Source of the DNA: Gibbula magus
Lineage: Eukaryota; Mollusca; Gastropoda; Trochida; Trochidae
DNA: 64,000 nucleotides
Direction of reading: 5' to 3'
Assembly (NCBI GenBank): GCA_936450465.1
Contig: OW388291.1
Location: 87,038,693-87,102,692 of the forward strand
Below the pieces are notes generated by a model that saw only the letters and a program-made list of their open reading frames with translations, was not told the DNA's origin and did no database searches. Made by a program: the position numbers and the translations under genes. Below, piece by piece: positions 11,076 through 22,114 of the stretch; within the stretch, counting starts at the first letter, position 1; each line of letters opens with the position of its first letter.

Positions 11076-12515
11076 CCGACAACTCTTCTGAAGACCAATG
11101 TCAAGACCAGGATAGGGATCTGGAACATCAAAACCCTATATGAGACTCACACGAGTGTATAAGTTAGCACAGAGATGTACAGATATAACTTGAAGATACT
11201 CGGTCTATGTGAGACAAGATGGACAGGAACAAGACGGACAAGACCCACAAGTGGAGACACCATCATCTACTCTGGACAGGAAGAAGACCAGCCACACATG
11301 CATGTGGTAGCGCTGCTTATGACTCCAGAGGCTACGCGAGCTCTATTGTCCTGGGAACCAGTGTCACCAAGGATACTGACTGCACGATTTAACTCAAAGG
11401 CCAGGAAAGTCACCATTCTGCAGTGCTATGCTGCCTATGCACTAACAAACGCTGTAGATATCGAGGAAAAACTTATATGAGCAAATCCAAGCAATCGTGG
11501 AAAAAGCACCAAAGAGAGACTTGAAGATCCTGGTGGGAGATCTAAATGCAAAAGTAGGATCAGACAACAATGTCAGAGATCTCTTCATCGGCAGACACAG
11601 TGTTGGAGAGCAAACCGAGAATATGGCGAGTTCTTCACAGAGTTTTGCACCTTCAACGACTAAGTGATCGGAGGTACCCTAGACCCTCACAAGAAAATCC
11701 ACAAGACGACAAAGATTTCCCCTGATGGCAAGACCAATAATCAGATTGACCACATTACTATCGATAGCAAGTGGAGACGAATTCTGCTTGTCGTTAGGGT
11801 AAAGCGTGGAGCGGATGTAGCATCAGACCACCACTTAGTTGTGACAGTTCTCCAGACCAAGCGTAAAGCCTACAACAGCCAGGCAGTAAGATTAACGTAC
11901 AAGTTCAATCAACACAGCCTGAAAGAAACAGAAAGTGAAAGCAGATGATTGAGCTAAGAAACACATTCGGAGTGCTTCCCTTACTGTGATAGGCATCAGT
12001 ATATATGGCACATCCTGCGAGAGGTCTGGAAACAAAATGCAAAACAGTCATTGGGAAGAAAACAAAGCAACACAAGGAATGGATTACAACTGAGACATGG
12101 GCACTGATCACACAGAGGAAGGATCTATAAGACCAGATCAACCAGACACAAGATCAAGAAGAAAAGCAAGGGATACAAGCATGCTACTTAGACCTAAACC
12201 GGCAGGTAAAGAAACATGCAAGGAAAGACAAGAGAAACTTCATTGGAGAGCTGACGTCGGAAGCAGCCGCCCAAAGAAATATGAAGAGAGTGTGCGAGAT
12301 CACGAGAACACTCTCAGGAAAGACCAATAACCCAAGCCGCCGTGTCAAAGACAGGAATGGAATTGCTATCTCGACAGCAGGTCGGAGGACATGTAGGTAT
12401 CCAATGGACTCTCATGAAACAACTAGAGGACCTGGACTTCGCAGATGACATCAGCCTTCAGAAGCAACAGGATGCACAAGAGAAACTCCATAGTTATATC
12501 AATCAGCTGAGAGCT
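11076..12515 (+). pseudogene. Decayed APE-class LINE (endonuclease + RT), copy A
   Basis: Endonuclease motifs appear in order across broken frames: a GIWNIKTL start (about 11117), ILGLCETRW (about 11193), the GDLNAKVG catalytic block (about 11538-11561), NNQIDHI (about 11738) and ASDHHLVV (about 11820). RT follows as a K-rich linker (about 12170-12340) and a DLDFADD palm motif (about 12432). About 0.8 kb of RT body present in copy B is deleted here at about 12377. Frame changes near 11160, 11480 and 11660 make it non-functional. The architecture resembles RTE-like elements often annotated as craniofacial-development-protein-2-like; clade not certain. Confidence 0.8.
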
Positions 12516-13795
12516 GTTAATTCAGTCCGTATATGTCGTTGGAAATGTAGGTCACTTCCTCCAAGATGGTGTAGGTCGCTCGAAGATTTTGAACCTAGAA
12601 ACTGCTTGTTTTCAGCAATACAAGACCCTGTGGATAATCGATTCCTCGTTAAGGATGATTGAACTGATACAAATAAATATGTCTAAGAATAGAATTATCA
12701 TTCTGGGATAATGATCTTATCCACTATTTGATAATTTTGATATATTGATTATTTTGAGTGAGAATCTATCCACTTCACATCTAGTAACAGTATTAGGAAC
12801 GCATCTCTTTAAAAACAAACAACCACAACCAGCATTCAGACAACCTCATTTGGGAAGTTCACAGTTTTGTCAGCAGATGTACAGTGTAAAAAAAATAACT
12901 GTATGAATTTGAGAATGTTGTTTGAATTTATAAGACATGAAATACAAATAGCTTATTGTAGTTGTTCTATACGTGTAAGTAAACTATTAGAACCACATGT
13001 ATTTTGAATGTGTCTATTGTGATAATACAATAAATATTGTGAATGTCTATAACTTTGTGAGTATTAAAGTATGTCATTCATAGTGATGTGTTGTGCGTTA
13101 CTCTCTGACACCGGGGAAGTGCTCGGAAGCAGAATGAACAGGAAAGGTGGTCGTGTAAAAAAACTGACTTTAACGGTTTTTGGATTTCGAATAAATTATT
13201 GTAAAGGCTTGTGACTTGAAACTTTGGGATTTGAAATAGACTTTTTTATAACCTGTGACTTGAAAAATTTCATGTTGATTATTATAATATTGTCCATGTC
13301 ATGCACTTGATTTATCATTGAATGTTGAGCATTTACTCCGAGTAGCATGATAAATAATTAATTTACTTATTCACAACATCTTTGAGTGATGATATCATTC
13401 ATTTAAGGTATTTGATTGATTCATGATCTATGTTTATATTGAGTGAGTTGTTTGTACTCTGAGTTATAAAAAAAATTTTTTTTATTGATGACTAATTAAA
13501 AACTCACCCAAACAGGTCTTACATAAACATCATTAATATTGAATACTTTTAAACAGCGTCAAACTTTATCATTTGACCAAAGGCTCTCCCTCAGTTACCA
13601 CAACTTAACCCCAAGTTCTTGCTCACTTTCCGTGGGGGTAGATATTTAATTGTTGGTTGAAACTGGTTTTACATCTCTAAAAGAACGTCGCAAGTTCAGG
13701 AACATTGGAACTTGATACAACCAAATTATTCATTGTAAATTAAGACATGACTGCAACTATCTAAAGGCACATAAATTTGATTAGAAATTAGAAAT
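12516..13795. other. Shared 3' part of copies A and B, no recognised gene
   Basis: Matches 27790-28700. A shared open stretch ends at about 12660 (27950 in B) with an AATAAA just downstream, but no domain was recognised. The rest is AT-rich. Confidence 0.5.
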
Positions 13796-14131
13796 ACATG
13801 CCGTTTAGATAGTGAAGAAATAAAACATGGTTATATTTAGGATAACACTACCTTTAATAGTACAAATTCTTGTACTTTTTCGGACCGAGTCCCATGCGGG
13901 ATTCGAACCCCCGCCCTCAGAGTAAGGCAACTATCGCCAGCATTGACTGTACCAACAGCTTACCACACGACCATTTCGCGTCGACAAAATCGAGGTCCAA
14001 CAATCGATAGTTAAGCTAATTTTACATTCAATACCCCTCTGATAGACGTAAATCGGCGCAGCTCCCTAGGTTGAATGCATTAGGAATACTTGCCATTTAG
14101 ATAGTGAAGAAATATAACATGGTTACTACAT
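13796..14131. repeat. SINE-bearing segment flanked by about 43-bp direct repeats
   Basis: A block containing TTTAGATAGTGAAGAAATA and AACATGGTTA occurs at 13796-13838 and again at 14089-14131. Between them lies SINE copy 2 and about 100 bp of additional sequence. The repeats may be a long target duplication or a local tandem duplication. Confidence 0.55.
13824..13985 (-). mobile_element. tRNA-derived SINE, copy 2
   Basis: Nearly identical to the SINE at 5250-5413, with the same minus-strand B box GGTTCGAATCC variant and shared tail. The partner in copy B (28707-28764) has lost most of its length. Confidence 0.65.
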
Positions 14132-14332
14132 TCTAGAAGAGCTTGCTCAAAAAACATTTGTTATTTCATCATAATGAATTTATTTGCAAAGTTAGTTTCT
14201 ACAAAATATGCATTGTACATGGGCCGATGGCCTACAAACCGAAATAAATAATTAAAAAAATGAATTGAATTGAACCCTGACACCATAGAGAAATTGACTA
14301 CATCCTAGCAGTCTATAAAAAAATACCAATTA

Positions 14333-14475
14333 CCAAGATAGTATCGACAATAGATTGATATCATTTCATGTAGCAAGGTGTTAAGTATACACATATCTGC
14401 TATTTTACCGGGCCTTTTTTAAAATGTAGAGCCCATTATTTCTTAGAGATGCAGAGTTACTATATATATATATAA
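14333..14475 (+). repeat. Partial extra copy of the head of the A/B repeat
   Basis: Directly after copy A, sequence beginning AGATAGTATCGACAATAG resembles 4324-4430 and 22337-22440, including ATGATATCATTTCATGTAGCA-like and GATGCAGAGTTACTATAT-like blocks. This suggests a third, truncated unit head to tail with A. Confidence 0.6.
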
Positions 14476-14507
14476 ATATAAATGATGACACAGCTGACGT
14501 AAATAAT

Positions 14508-15160
14508 CAGTTTTCTATTTTGGAATATCTCTGGTTTCCTAAATAAACTCTCCGATACATGTCTTATCGATTATATCACAAACGTTGATATCATTGGACT
14601 TCTAGAAACATGGACTGTTGATTATGCTTATGACCACATAAGTCCTAAGTATGTATCCTATAGCATTAACGCTGTTAAAGTAGCAGATAAAAGAAAAGAC
14701 CGTCTTGTGGTGTAACTGTTCTTGTAAAACAGTCTCTGAATACTTATGTGAATTTTTCCAAAATAACCGAGATTGCTGTTTATCTGTTATTTGATAAAGT
14801 TGCTTTTTCACTTGAAAGAGACGTCCTATATGCCAGTGTATACGTTAACCCACATGATTCTACCTGGTATACACATAAACAGATCAAATGTGGCATTACG
14901 ATGTTCTACAATTTTCTTGTTGAAGTGCTCGGGTCTATTAATAAAGATGTTCACGTGGTCACTGGAGGCGACTTCAATGCTCGAACGGGAACCTTATCTG
15001 ATGTCACTAATGATGATATTTGTGATATCTTAGGGGACGAGGACATATCATCGTTAGAGGAGAGTGTGAACATCGACATATCTTCGTGTGATAATACTGT
15101 CAACAGTGCTGGTAGAAATCTAGTCAATATCTGTGCTGTTCTTAATCTGTTCACATAAAT
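14508..15160 (+). pseudogene. LINE endonuclease domain remnant
   Basis: Frame-shifted fragments show a LLETW block near 14600 and a long open part (14748-15158) with the GGDFNARTG catalytic/structural block (about residues 73-81). The frame closes in TAA at 15156-15158. The downstream SDH block is not clear. Enzyme role in an intact element: nicking target DNA to prime reverse transcription. Confidence 0.65.
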
Positions 15161-15516
15161 GGTCGCTTTGGTTTAGACTTCAACATTGGCGATTTTACTT
15201 TCATCAATCATAATGGCTCTAGTGCAATAGATTATATTATTGTATCTAATATGCTATTTCCATTGTGTAAACATTTTGATGTTGTTTCATGAGCCGAGTC
15301 ATGTCACCTACCGTTAACGTGTTCATTTCAGTCACGTGACTCTTCTATCGACGACAGCGGTGAAGGAGCACGTGCAAGGCGTGAGAAGTACCGTTATGTG
15401 TGGGACATTGAGTATCTGCAACAGTTCAGGGACAACCTGTCGTCACCTGCAGTTGTTGACATATTTGAGAAATGTACACTACTCACTGATGATATTAACG
15501 AGACTGTCACTAAAGC

Positions 15517-16141
15517 AGCTGTCACAACCCGTCGTACGTGCAGCTGCGTGCTGTCTACCGACAAAAACGTGGGGTAAATTGGGGAATTCGTGCGTCCTCG
15601 GTACCGACGCCGTACCTATTTTGGACAAATTTGGAGCACGCAGACTCGTCGTAGAACTTTTAGTGCATGCAGAACTTTCGCTGCGTGCAGTCTACGAACA
15701 GGCTGCGAATTTTCCTCCGTACGATCGACGTGCGTGCCCTGTACGACAACCGCACACACAACGCACCGACATCGTGCGGTTTTTTTTCAAGCTTACCCAC
15801 TCACACTTTCTCTACGAACGACGCACGTTGCACGTGCGTACAACGTGCGTTGTACATGCGTAGTTCGTGCTTACTCGGCACGTCCAAAGTTTAACTATCA
15901 AATAATTAAAGAAAACTCACGTCGATCGTACCGAGTAAGCACGTACAACGTACCGAGTAAGCACGTTCCCCAATTTACCCCACGTTTTTGTCGGTAGACA
16001 GCACGCAGCTGCACGTACGACGGGTTGTGACAGCCGCTTTAATCCACCCTTCGTTTTCAGAAAAACGTAGCAACCGTGGCCTCCCCAAAAAACGTACGAA
16101 CGAATTGCACGCACGATGGGTTGTGACAGGGGCTTAAGTTT
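15517..16141. mobile_element. Inverted-repeat element (MITE-like) with 8-bp target duplication
   Basis: ACTAAAGC occurs at 15509-15516 and again at 16142-16149, exactly bracketing the interruption of the LINE coding sequence. CTGTCACAACCC at 15519-15530 is mirrored by GGGTTGTGACAG at 16118-16129. A long internal inverted repeat of about 65 bp pairs 15519-15585 with about 15966-16033 and includes a CCGACAAAAACGTGGGGTAAA block. An 8-bp duplication fits hAT- or P-type transposition, but the ends are unequal (extra GGGGCTTAAG on the right), so one end may be rearranged or two copies nested. ORFs here carry no recognisable domain. Confidence 0.7.
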
Positions 16142-16149
16142 ACTAAAGC

Positions 16150-17252
16150 GATATGCCGTGCAGCGGGTAATATAAAACGTTATAAGAAAACTACTCGTGT
16201 CCATTCTGTACAATGGTTCGACACTGAATGCAGATTCTATAGAGCGGAAAGAGAACGACATTTTAAAGTGTTTCGCTGGGACAAGTGTACCTTTCACCTA
16301 AAAAATTACATCAAAGCTAGAAATGATTACACCTCTCCACTAACAACAACGAAGATTGTGTATTTTGAACTTATGAGTAAAAAATTCAACTAGCCTCACC
16401 GACAGTAAATCATTTTGGTCTACATTAAAATTTCTGTGTCATAACCCTAGTACCTGTAAACCAAATGTTATTATTGATGAATGGGCAGACCATTTTAATA
16501 AATTGTTTATATCAAGAGATGAGGCTTTCGAAGACACCCTTTCTAACGAAACTGACTTTAATAACTGTGATGATATGGCATTCTGTATTCTCGACTCGCC
16601 GATAACACACGAGGAAATATTAACTGCCATTGAGGGACTGAAGTGTGGCAAATCCTCGGGTGTTGATTTACTCATTCCGGAATTTTTCAAAACTATTACA
16701 GACATTCTTGTACCATATCTTATAGTAATTTTTAATGAAATGTTTGAACATGCTTATTTTCCAGAATCTTGGTCTGAAGCTATCATTGTTCCCTTATATA
16801 AGAATGGTGATATACATTCTCCGTCTAACGACAGGTGTATATCTCTTCTTAGCGTATTTAGTAAGCTCTATGTATCCATATTAAACAGGAGGTTACCGTA
16901 TTGGTGTGAGGCTTTTGATTAAATAACAGAGTCGCAGGCAGGTTTTCGACATGAATATACCACAATTGATAACATTTTTATTCTTCAGTCCCTATTCTCT
17001 CTCTCTCCCCCCCCGCCAAAAGATCCGCCACTGGCTTTAAACTATGGGTCAGTTTTGAAATCTATAGGTGTTTCTCCCAAAATGATTAACTCAATACAGT
17101 CTATTTATAAATCAGTTAAGGCTTGTGTTAGATACGATAATGCATTTTCAGGTTTATTTTCATGTTCGCGTGGTGTGCGCCAGGGTTGTGTACTCAACCC
17201 TCTGTTGTTTTCAATTTTTATAAATCAGTTGGCAGTCGAGGTGGTTTATTGA
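16150..17252 (+). pseudogene. LINE reverse transcriptase remnant
   Basis: Broken frames give the pre-RT region (16150-16390) and the RT fingers: LKCGKSSGVD (about 16640), FPESWSEAIIVPLYKNGD (about 16760-16815), ISLLSVFSKLY (about 16840) and, after a stop at 16921-16923, QAGFR (about 16936). A low-complexity CT/C run at 16991-17018 replaces the first palm Asp segment. GVRQGCVLNPLLFSIFIN follows (about 17175-17228), but the DD palm motif is missing. Non-functional. Confidence 0.75.
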
Positions 17253-17329
17253 TTTTCAATACATATTTTTGCATAGAATTATTTATACTAAAAGGGAATT
17301 ACTGAGAATGATATTGATAGACAATGATT

Positions 17330-17688
17330 TCTGCAGTTTTTGTAGGGCTTCTTCTGAGAGCATATGTCATGTTTATTTGGAATGTTGTGAAAAAATTTGG
17401 AATGAGAACTCTAGATAAATAACTTTTTAATTCAAACATTAAAAATTACAAAATACTTGGTTTGGTTCGGTACACTTCATAAAGATGTATTACTTAATCA
17501 AATCATTATCTCTGCCAAAAAAACATACCCATTTGTGTAATATTAGAAATACAGTTCCAAAATTCAACAGTTATAAAAATGTATTGAACGAAATATTTTC
17601 TGTTGAAAAATTAATCTCAAAGAAAAAAAATGAAATTGAAAAATTCCATCAAAAATGGAATTCACTCATCCCAGCCTTCAGCAACTAA
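17330..17688 (+). pseudogene. LINE ORF2 C-terminal remnant
   Basis: FCRASSESICHVYLECC near 17337-17387 is a degenerate Cys/His block typical of LINE RT C-termini. After a frame change, 17485-17688 is a Lys-rich open stretch (67 codons) as seen at the ends of L1/Tx1-like ORF2. Confidence 0.55.
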
Positions 17689-17790
17689 TTATTATGTCTA
17701 TAATAACATGTATTTACCTATTCATTGTCTGACTGTTTGACTCTTGTGTTTGAATATGGAACGAATAAAAATGTATTGAAAAAAAACCCC

Positions 17791-18734
17791 ATTTACATTG
17801 AAACATAAAATAAAGAGTTATATAATATGCATATATAAACATATATTATTTAAATACCTACCTGTTGACTAGACCTAATATGCCTACCTCCTCTCTAGGT
17901 ATGCTATTTCAACGTTTACACAGACGAAACTTAAAACAGTGGAGCTGGGGATGCGTAAAATCCCTCTCCAAAGGGCGGTAAGTCTGCATGGTCTTGTGAC
18001 GTCACCACCGGAAGTCTTCACTCTCCTCTCAGTTGCAGAGCAAGACAGACGTGTGTGTTTTCGCTCTGCCACTGGGTATTCTTAGCGCTTTTTTGCTATC
18101 TTTGCTAACCTGCTATTTCTTATTCATTTAAGAGGTTTTATCAACGTCTTATCTACGTTCGTCGTTTACAGGTTGTTTTAGACAACCTGTTTTATGTAGG
18201 TATTGAGTTAACAAGGGGCCTTGTTGACATGTGCTAGGTGTGCTCTACCTAGCTGGTAGCTGCATGCTTTGCACGTGCAATTCGTGTCTTTTGTTTTCTC
18301 TCGCTTTCGTCGGGTGACTGCTTGGTTCGCACGGCCTTGGTCGTGCCCTCCGCCAGTCCTTTTGTCTTCTAGATCAGGTGGGTCTTCCGATAGCTCGTCG
18401 TCTGCTTCGGTTGGCCTTCACCTTCGACTCGACTTCGACTAGACTCGTCAGTCACTCGACTGTCATTCGCCTTCGGCCTTCGACTCGACTCGCCTCGCTC
18501 GTCACTCGCCTTCGGCTTTTCGACTCGACTTGACTCGCCTTGTCTCGCCAGTAGTCGACATTGACTTTGCAGCTTTCGGGTTCGGAGCCTCTGGTATTCA
18601 ACACACTCGATAGTCTCCCTCGTCTAGCCTTGCGTGTTCCTCACTTAAGCGTCTCGTCGTCTACGTTTTTGTGAGTTTTACACTCTTGGTGTTTTTGGAG
18701 TAATTAGCTATCGGAAGGGTTCCTTCGTTCGTTC
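17791..18734. other. Probable 5' region of the DIRS-like fragment
   Basis: Base composition turns GC-richer from about 17930. Contains a TGACGTCA-like GTGACGTCACC near 17997-18007 and a CG-rich stretch at 18420-18560 built of CTCGAC/CTTCG-type short repeats. Directly precedes the RT fragment, so it may be its leader or gag remnant. No domain recognised. Confidence 0.4.
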
Positions 18735-19670
18735 GTGATCTCGTCCGCCCCCTGGCTATTCAAACGAGTGACTCAGCCTATCGTCCAATTCTTACACCAA
18801 TGCGACATTCTGTTTCTAATGTATTTGGACTCACTCACGACCGTTCTCGAGGCACAGCTCAGGTTCACAATAGACCTGTTCCGTCGCCTAGGGTGGTTAG
18901 TGAACTTAGAGAAGTCGAACTTGGTCCCGGCGACTCGTCTGAAGTTCTTGGGGGCTATCCTAGACACTCAGCTGTTCCATGGGTTCGTCACGAGGGAGCG
19001 GATGGATCGCGCCCTCGATGTGTCGCTCTCCCTACGTCAGTGGCAAAGAGTGTTGGGGTTGCTAACGTCAGCTCAGGATCTGACCCGCAGGTTATTCCTC
19101 CACCCATTACAGGTGTTCCTGAACCACCACATCAGGGAGACTCGTTGTCGTCTCGCCATAGCTCTGACCCCGGATCTGCATCGCTTCCTAGCTTGGTGGC
19201 GGGTGGACGAGAGTGTTTTCTCCGGGGTTCCACTTCGCCCTCGTCCCCCCTCAGCTCACCTGTTCGAAGACGCCTCCACTCAGGGGTGGGGGGCGCATCT
19301 TGGTCACGAGCAGGTGCCTACTAGTCCACACGGACAGTTCAGCGACTGCTTGGTCGATAAACAAGCAGGGGTCCACCAGGGCCAAGTATCTGCTACGCGT
19401 GTCGCTCCGGCTCTTCGAGCTGGTGGACGAGTTGGACCTGGACAATCGAGCAGTCCACATTCAAGATGCGACATCTTGGCGGACGCGCTGTCGCGACCAG
19501 TTGCCCCTCCCCCGATGGAGTGGCAACTGAACCCTGCAGTCTTCAGGGGGTTGTGTCTCCAGTTCGGCACCCCCCTGATAGACCTATTCGCGACATGCCT
19601 CAATCACCAATTGCCAACCTCTCTCCAGTACCAGACCCGTGAGCGATGGGCTAAGACGCGCTCTCGTTAA
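18735..19670 (+). pseudogene. DIRS-like reverse transcriptase/RNase H fragment
   Basis: A 311-codon frame shows the DIRS/Ngaro RT pattern: LFKRVTQPIVQFLH (about 9-22), a palm motif altered to YLDS instead of YLDD (about 30-33), GWLVNLEKSNLVP (about 53-65), KFLGAILDT, WQRVLGLL, and RNase H EDASTQGWGAHLG (about 178-190). A middle part of RNase H (TDSSATAWSINKQGST) reads in another frame (about 19333-19390), then ILADALSRP and PLIDLFATCLN return in the first frame, so two compensating frameshifts lie between about 19310 and 19470. No tyrosine recombinase follows. Non-functional remnant. Confidence 0.8.
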
Positions 19671-22114
19671 GAATGTGTTTAGCAACTAATCATGTTTAGT
19701 TACATAAACACGTTTATTAATGTGCTTAGTAACTAAACACATTCCTAAACACATTTAGGTACATAACATATAAGTGTATGATACAAGAAATAAATTTGAT
19801 CTGCATAACCCTTTTTTTTAGAAAATAATGACTCAAAATAGGAATTTCTCGAAAAGGTTTATTGAACATTATTTATTAAATAACCATATACACACTCATT
19901 GATTTCACCAAATATTAAATTTATAAGATAATCATTATTCTCATAATATACATGGATAAGAAGGTATCTACAGATAACATATTTATGCCTGAAGAATGTT
20001 CATTTGGCAGTTAAATTTTCAGACACAAACAACATTCCAATCCTTATTACCTAATAAATGTTTAACCTTAATGAGTTTCTGCACATGAATTTATATACTT
20101 AAATAAATCCTTTAAAATAAGTTTGGGTGTTTTCAACTTAATATTTTCACAACATAAGAATTGTTTTGAACAAAAAGTTAATGCTCAATCCCTTTTGTTC
20201 TGAAATAAACTTGTTATGGTTATATATATATTTACAAAGCTTTTGTAGTTTACTCCCTTTAAAAGATCTGTATAAGTCAAAGAATTTGGAAAGGTAGTTG
20301 AGATTCAGGATGGTCTTTTGTAAACTGCATTATATTTTCTTTAGCATCCTTCACCTGAAACATGAATGGAGAAACTTTTAGTTTACCATCGAAATGCAAC
20401 ATGACAAAAATAACACATTTGATGAACATATCCTGTCTCCTGAAAACATTTTAACAAATTAAGTAAAGTGTAACATGTTATAGAATAACTCAATTGGGTA
20501 TATACAAAGGGTTGTTGTGAAAAGTTAACTGACATCAAATCAAGTGATCATTCAGTAAAAACTATCATTTTAGTGGGACTTAAGTTTTGTAATCACTGAT
20601 CCTGTCAGTTCTGGTTTCCTACAAAAAGGGCAAAAAATAAGTATTAAAAGAGTCAGAATAAAATGGCAGATACAAGAAAAAATTTGACCAAATATATTTA
20701 TACAATAGTTGTTTATTTAGGATAGTCTTTAAATATAAACGAATTTAGTTCAATATTTACTCACCACAGATGAGTCAATGCTAACAGTTTCTTCTATTTC
20801 TCCATCACAGCATCTTTCTTGTCAAGGCAGAATGTCATCAGGAAAATTCCTTCTCCAACTGTATAACATATAGATACATCCAAATATACTCATCTTCACA
20901 ACGTCACAGGGGTAACGAAAAGATTTCCGTATCTTCTCCTTCCGCCCTTGACGTCATCCCTTGCATTTCCAGTGCTAAGATTTTAACGTACTGCAGGCTA
21001 ATCGGATAAGCCAATCAGAAGACAGTTGTATTGCCACTGTGACTGTGTCGATCGTCGCTTATTTTGAATTGGTTCCGAATGTAAACGGTGGTTTACGATT
21101 ATTACTTTATTTTAGATCTATAAACATTATCACAGCCCTCATATATGTATCATTTATATGATTAACAAATATTACTAAAATATTGATGTAACTGTTGGTG
21201 CTAAGGAGATAATATACGTACGTTAAATGACTTGTTACAAAACAACAAAGACATCTCAAATGAACCTACCTTTCAAAGTCTTGTTTGGAACCATAGTTGT
21301 GTCGATCAGGAAATATAGAAACCTATATTTGCAGTAGCATCAAATTTTGGCTTCATGTGCAGTTCGAATAACCAGGAACTTGTGCCTGGTCTAATAAATA
21401 AACGTGAAAATAGGCGAGAGGATGTTCAAAACATGGTGGGATTTCATACACCGGACCCTAGCAGCGACGTACAACAGGGATACACATCTGTTGGTAATTA
21501 ACTCTCCCACCCAAACTGACCAATGTAATTCGACCCCTCCCCCCCCCCCTTTATCTGGACACGCGCAAGCAGGAAGCGGTTGTACCATACAAAGTAATTA
21601 AAATCCGTGAAAATGGATTTCCAATTGATATGGTTATTATAATCGTACAAACTATATGTAAATTAATACTTTTTAAAAACGCTTATATACCACATTTCTC
21701 GTTTCATCTATATATTGACAATTATGTTTGAAAACATTACATTAGTTTGACATTTGAATTTAATTATAACCTACTAGTAGAATACTGCGGCTGAATAACA
21801 AAACAATTAAACAATTTTCCTGAAACTCATCATGGAACTATTGAAGTTCAAACCACTGTTGATTATGGGTTGTATGTTAATAGAAGGAAAATGGGCAACA
21901 TACGGGGAAATTCTCGAAACATGATTAGGATTGTGTTTAACCACTGGCGTAATGTCTATCTAAACACGTTTAGAAATGTGTTTAAAAGCTATTCATGTTT
22001 AAATAACAGATGTAATATCAGTTTTTTGTTTAGCCATTAAGCAACTATCCTAAACATGTGGAGCATTAAACATGTAACGGTGGTGTTTAATTGCTAAACG
22101 CGATTTTTACAGAG
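19661..22114. mobile_element. 2.45-kb non-coding element with imperfect terminal inverted repeats
   Basis: Left end CTCTCGTTAAG...GTTTAGCAACTAA is mirrored at the right by an inverse of CTCTGTAAAAAT...GTTTAGCAATTAA. Subterminal regions on both sides are rich in short TAAACA/TGTTTA blocks. It abuts the DIRS fragment on the left and copy B at 22117 on the right. No target duplication is evident and no transposase ORF was found. About 20880-21110 is GC-richer and may be an internal promoter. Boundaries are approximate. Confidence 0.5.

Larger units (their letters stand above)
4089..14332 (+). repeat. Long repeat, copy A (paired with 22117-29143)
   Basis: Sequence from TATAACTTCGACTC (4089) to AATACCAATTA (14332) aligns by eye, in order and orientation, with 22117-29143, with many substitutions and several large indels. 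Copy A alone carries the TIR element 4816-8359 and the LINE tail 9733-10257. It lacks about 0.8 kb of RT sequence that B retains (deletion at about 12377) and keeps about 0.45 kb (about 13455-13900) that B lost. Both copies contain the same decayed LINE, so duplication followed that insertion. Confidence 0.8.
14500..17790 (+). mobile_element. Decayed APE-class LINE with nested insertion
   Basis: Plus-strand fragments appear in the order endonuclease, RT, Cys-rich C-terminus. Ends near 17790 in an A-rich tail after AATAAAAATGTATTG. It contains the 15517-16141 inverted-repeat element, an internal deletion of the RT palm, and a CT/C-rich run at 16991-17018. The L1/Tx1-like C-terminus resembles that of the 9733-10257 tail, so the two may be related. 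Confidence 0.75.

Noticed and set aside
15336..15997. Arg/Thr-rich ORFs of 135 and 175 codons
   Set aside because: They run across the inverted-repeat element inserted in a LINE; no domain, overlapping frames.
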